Shown here: in pieces, positions 46,677-47,627 of the stretch | Layout of the letters: each line of letters opens with the position of its first letter | How positions within the stretch are numbered: the first letter of the stretch is position 1 | DNA from: Synergistaceae bacterium | Lineage (GTDB): Bacteria > Synergistota > Synergistia > Synergistales > Aminobacteriaceae | NCBI GenBank assembly: GCA_017445405.1 | Contig: JAFSUD010000054.1 | Coordinates: 1-47,627 of the forward strand | Direction: 5' to 3' | Length of the DNA: 47,627 nucleotides | Made by a program: the position numbers and the translations under genes | Notes under the pieces: model-generated | What the model was told of the DNA's origin: nothing | Database searches by the model: none | Seen by the model: the letters and a program-made list of their open reading frames with translations, nothing else

Positions 46677-47627
46677 ATGGCACTATTCGCACAGGATAAG
46701 AATCTCGCTATGGAACTCGTCCGCTCGGCAGAGGCTGCAGTCATGGCATCCGGACGCTGGTTCGGACTCGGCGACAAAAACGAGGTCGACCGTGCAGCAG
46801 TCGAGGCAATGCGTTACGTACTTCACGGCGTGCACATGAAGGGAACGGTAGTAATCGGCGAGGGCGAGAAGGACGAAGCTCCCATGCTCTTCAACGGCGA
46901 GAACGTCGGCACAGGTGAAGGCCCTGAAGTAGACATTGCAGTTGACCCCATCGACGGCACGCGCTTAATGGCTCAGGGTCAGGACGGAGCAATCAGCGTA
47001 ATAGCAGCAGCCCCCAGAGGCTCAATGTTCAGCCCCGATAATCTCTTCTACCTCAACAAGATAGTAACCGGCCCGGAAGCAGCAGGCTACATTGACATTC
47101 AGGCACCCGTCGAGTTCAACGTCAGGATAGTCGCGAAGGCCAAGGGCAAGAAGATTGAGGAGACCACTGTAGTAATGCTCGACCGTCCGCGAAATCACGA
47201 GATACTCGACAAGGTCCGCAAGCTCGGCGCAAGAATCAGGCTCATCGGAGACGGCGACGTTGCCGGAGCACTGATGACGAGTCTTCCCGGCCATGAGACA
47301 GCAGACATTCTTTTGGGGATTGGAGGCTCACCCGAAGCTGTAATCACTGCGTGCGCTATGAAGTGTCTTGATGCTAACATGCAGTGCCAGCCTTATTTCA
47401 GGAATGAGGATGACGAAGCAAGAGCGAAGGAACGCGGATTAACCCGTGATACAGTTCTTACGATTGACGACCTAGTGAAGAGCGATAATGTATTCTTTGC
47501 GGCGGCTGGGGGTTCTGACGGGGATTTGCTGAGGGGAGTTCATTATCACGGGGCGCATATTGAGACGAGCTCTCTTTGCATGAGGAGCAGTTCAGGGACG
47601 ATAAGATTCATATCAGCAACACATTCA
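46677..47627 (+). CDS. glpX: Class II fructose-1,6-bisphosphatase (runs off window)
   Basis: GlpX hydrolyses fructose-1,6-bisphosphate in gluconeogenesis. The frame is open for 317 codons up to the window end, so perhaps only ~10-20 residues are missing. Motifs: ASGRWFGLGDKNEVDRAAVEAMR, VVIGEGEKDEAPML (metal Glu), EVDIAVDPIDGTRLMAQGQ (metal Asp pair), IRLIGDGDVAGAL and ILLGIGGSPEAVITACAMKC. Start ATG 46677 has AAGGAGG about 10 nt upstream. Gluconeogenesis fits a bacterium that lives on amino acids. Confidence 0.94.
   Translation, partial: MALFAQDKNLAMELVRSAEAAVMASGRWFGLGDKNEVDRAAVEAMRYVLHGVHMKGTVVIGEGEKDEAPMLFNGENVGTGEGPEVDIAVDPIDGTRLMAQGQDGAISVIAAAPRGSMFSPDNLFYLNKIVTGPEAAGYIDIQAPVEFNVRIVAKAKGKKIEETTVVMLDRPRNHEILDKVRKLGARIRLIGDGDVAGALMTSLPGHETADILLGIGGSPEAVITACAMKCLDANMQCQPYFRNEDDEARAKERGLTRDTVLTIDDLVKSDNVFFAAAGGSDGDLLRGVHYHGAHIETSSLCMRSSSGTIRFISATHS

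Noticed and set aside
1..47627. tRNA, rRNA or integrase-type attachment sites
   Set aside because: I found no cloverleaf with a GGTTCRA-type T-loop, no rRNA stretch and no integrase or transposase gene on either strand.

Overview
The window looks like a chromosome segment of a member of the Synergistaceae (Synergistota). The strongest evidence is two proteins (14071-16722 and 32784-34775) whose C-termini end in a Gly/Ser stretch, a Cys-Asp/Glu-Ala-Gly motif, a short hydrophobic helix and a basic tail. That is the pattern of the Synergist-CTERM sorting signal. The housekeeping genes fit an anaerobic, amino-acid-using, diderm bacterium: folP, metF, a separate MetH reactivation protein, metH, nadE, yebC-ruvC-spoIID-queA, PBP1A, mgtE, glpX and a polar amino acid ABC transporter.

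Layout. 1-4.7 kb: a cut-off gene, folP, an exported S9 peptidase and a GT4 glycosyltransferase. 4.8-14.0 kb: an accessory catabolic cluster on the + strand (amidohydrolase, MarR regulator, aldo/keto reductase, exported nitroreductase, alpha/beta hydrolase fused to a TRAP binding protein, FMN-binding protein, metallo-beta-lactamase, DUF6273 protein, pyridoxamine-phosphate-oxidase-like protein, CocE-like hydrolase). It is heavily eroded by single-base frameshifts, TGA codons at Trp positions and short insertions. 14.1-16.7 kb: a large surface protein with an aerolysin-like (ETX/MTX2-type) segment. 16.9-19.9 kb: speD, an exported hydrolase, metF and the MetH reactivation protein. 19.9-26.9 kb: the minus-strand genes queA, spoIID, ruvC, yebC, nadE and metH. 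27-30.3 kb: a TylF-type methyltransferase and the amino acid ABC transporter. 30.7-34.8 kb: a surface protein split by a frameshift. 34.9-39.5 kb: Na/Pi cotransporter, MgtE and a coiled-coil lipoprotein. 39.6-43.4 kb: HAD phosphatase, TupA-like ATP-grasp protein, aminotransferase and a possible C39-like peptidase. 43.5-47.6 kb: PBP1A, an exported ACT-domain protein and glpX (runs off the end).

The most unusual content is structural. (1) A 21-29 nt micro-insertion (core GTCGCG-n-AGCACGCC) occurs seven times. All six sense-oriented copies can be read as inserted between the first and second base of an Asp codon; one of these is shown directly by comparison with a tandem copy in the window. (2) The ABC substrate-binding protein is circularly permuted: the normal C-terminal half comes first. 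(3) Four loci carry tandem copies of the 3' end of a gene, each keeping its frame to a stop codon. (4) Simple repeats sit at expression-control positions: heptamer arrays directly after two good sigma70-type promoters, a TA run inside a promoter spacer, and a C12 tract just before a translationally coupled gene. (5) The 8-mer CTTGGCCG occurs 21 times on both strands. (6) A MITE-like inverted repeat is inserted in frame in metH. Everything here was read by eye. No database search was possible, so family names rest on motif recognition.
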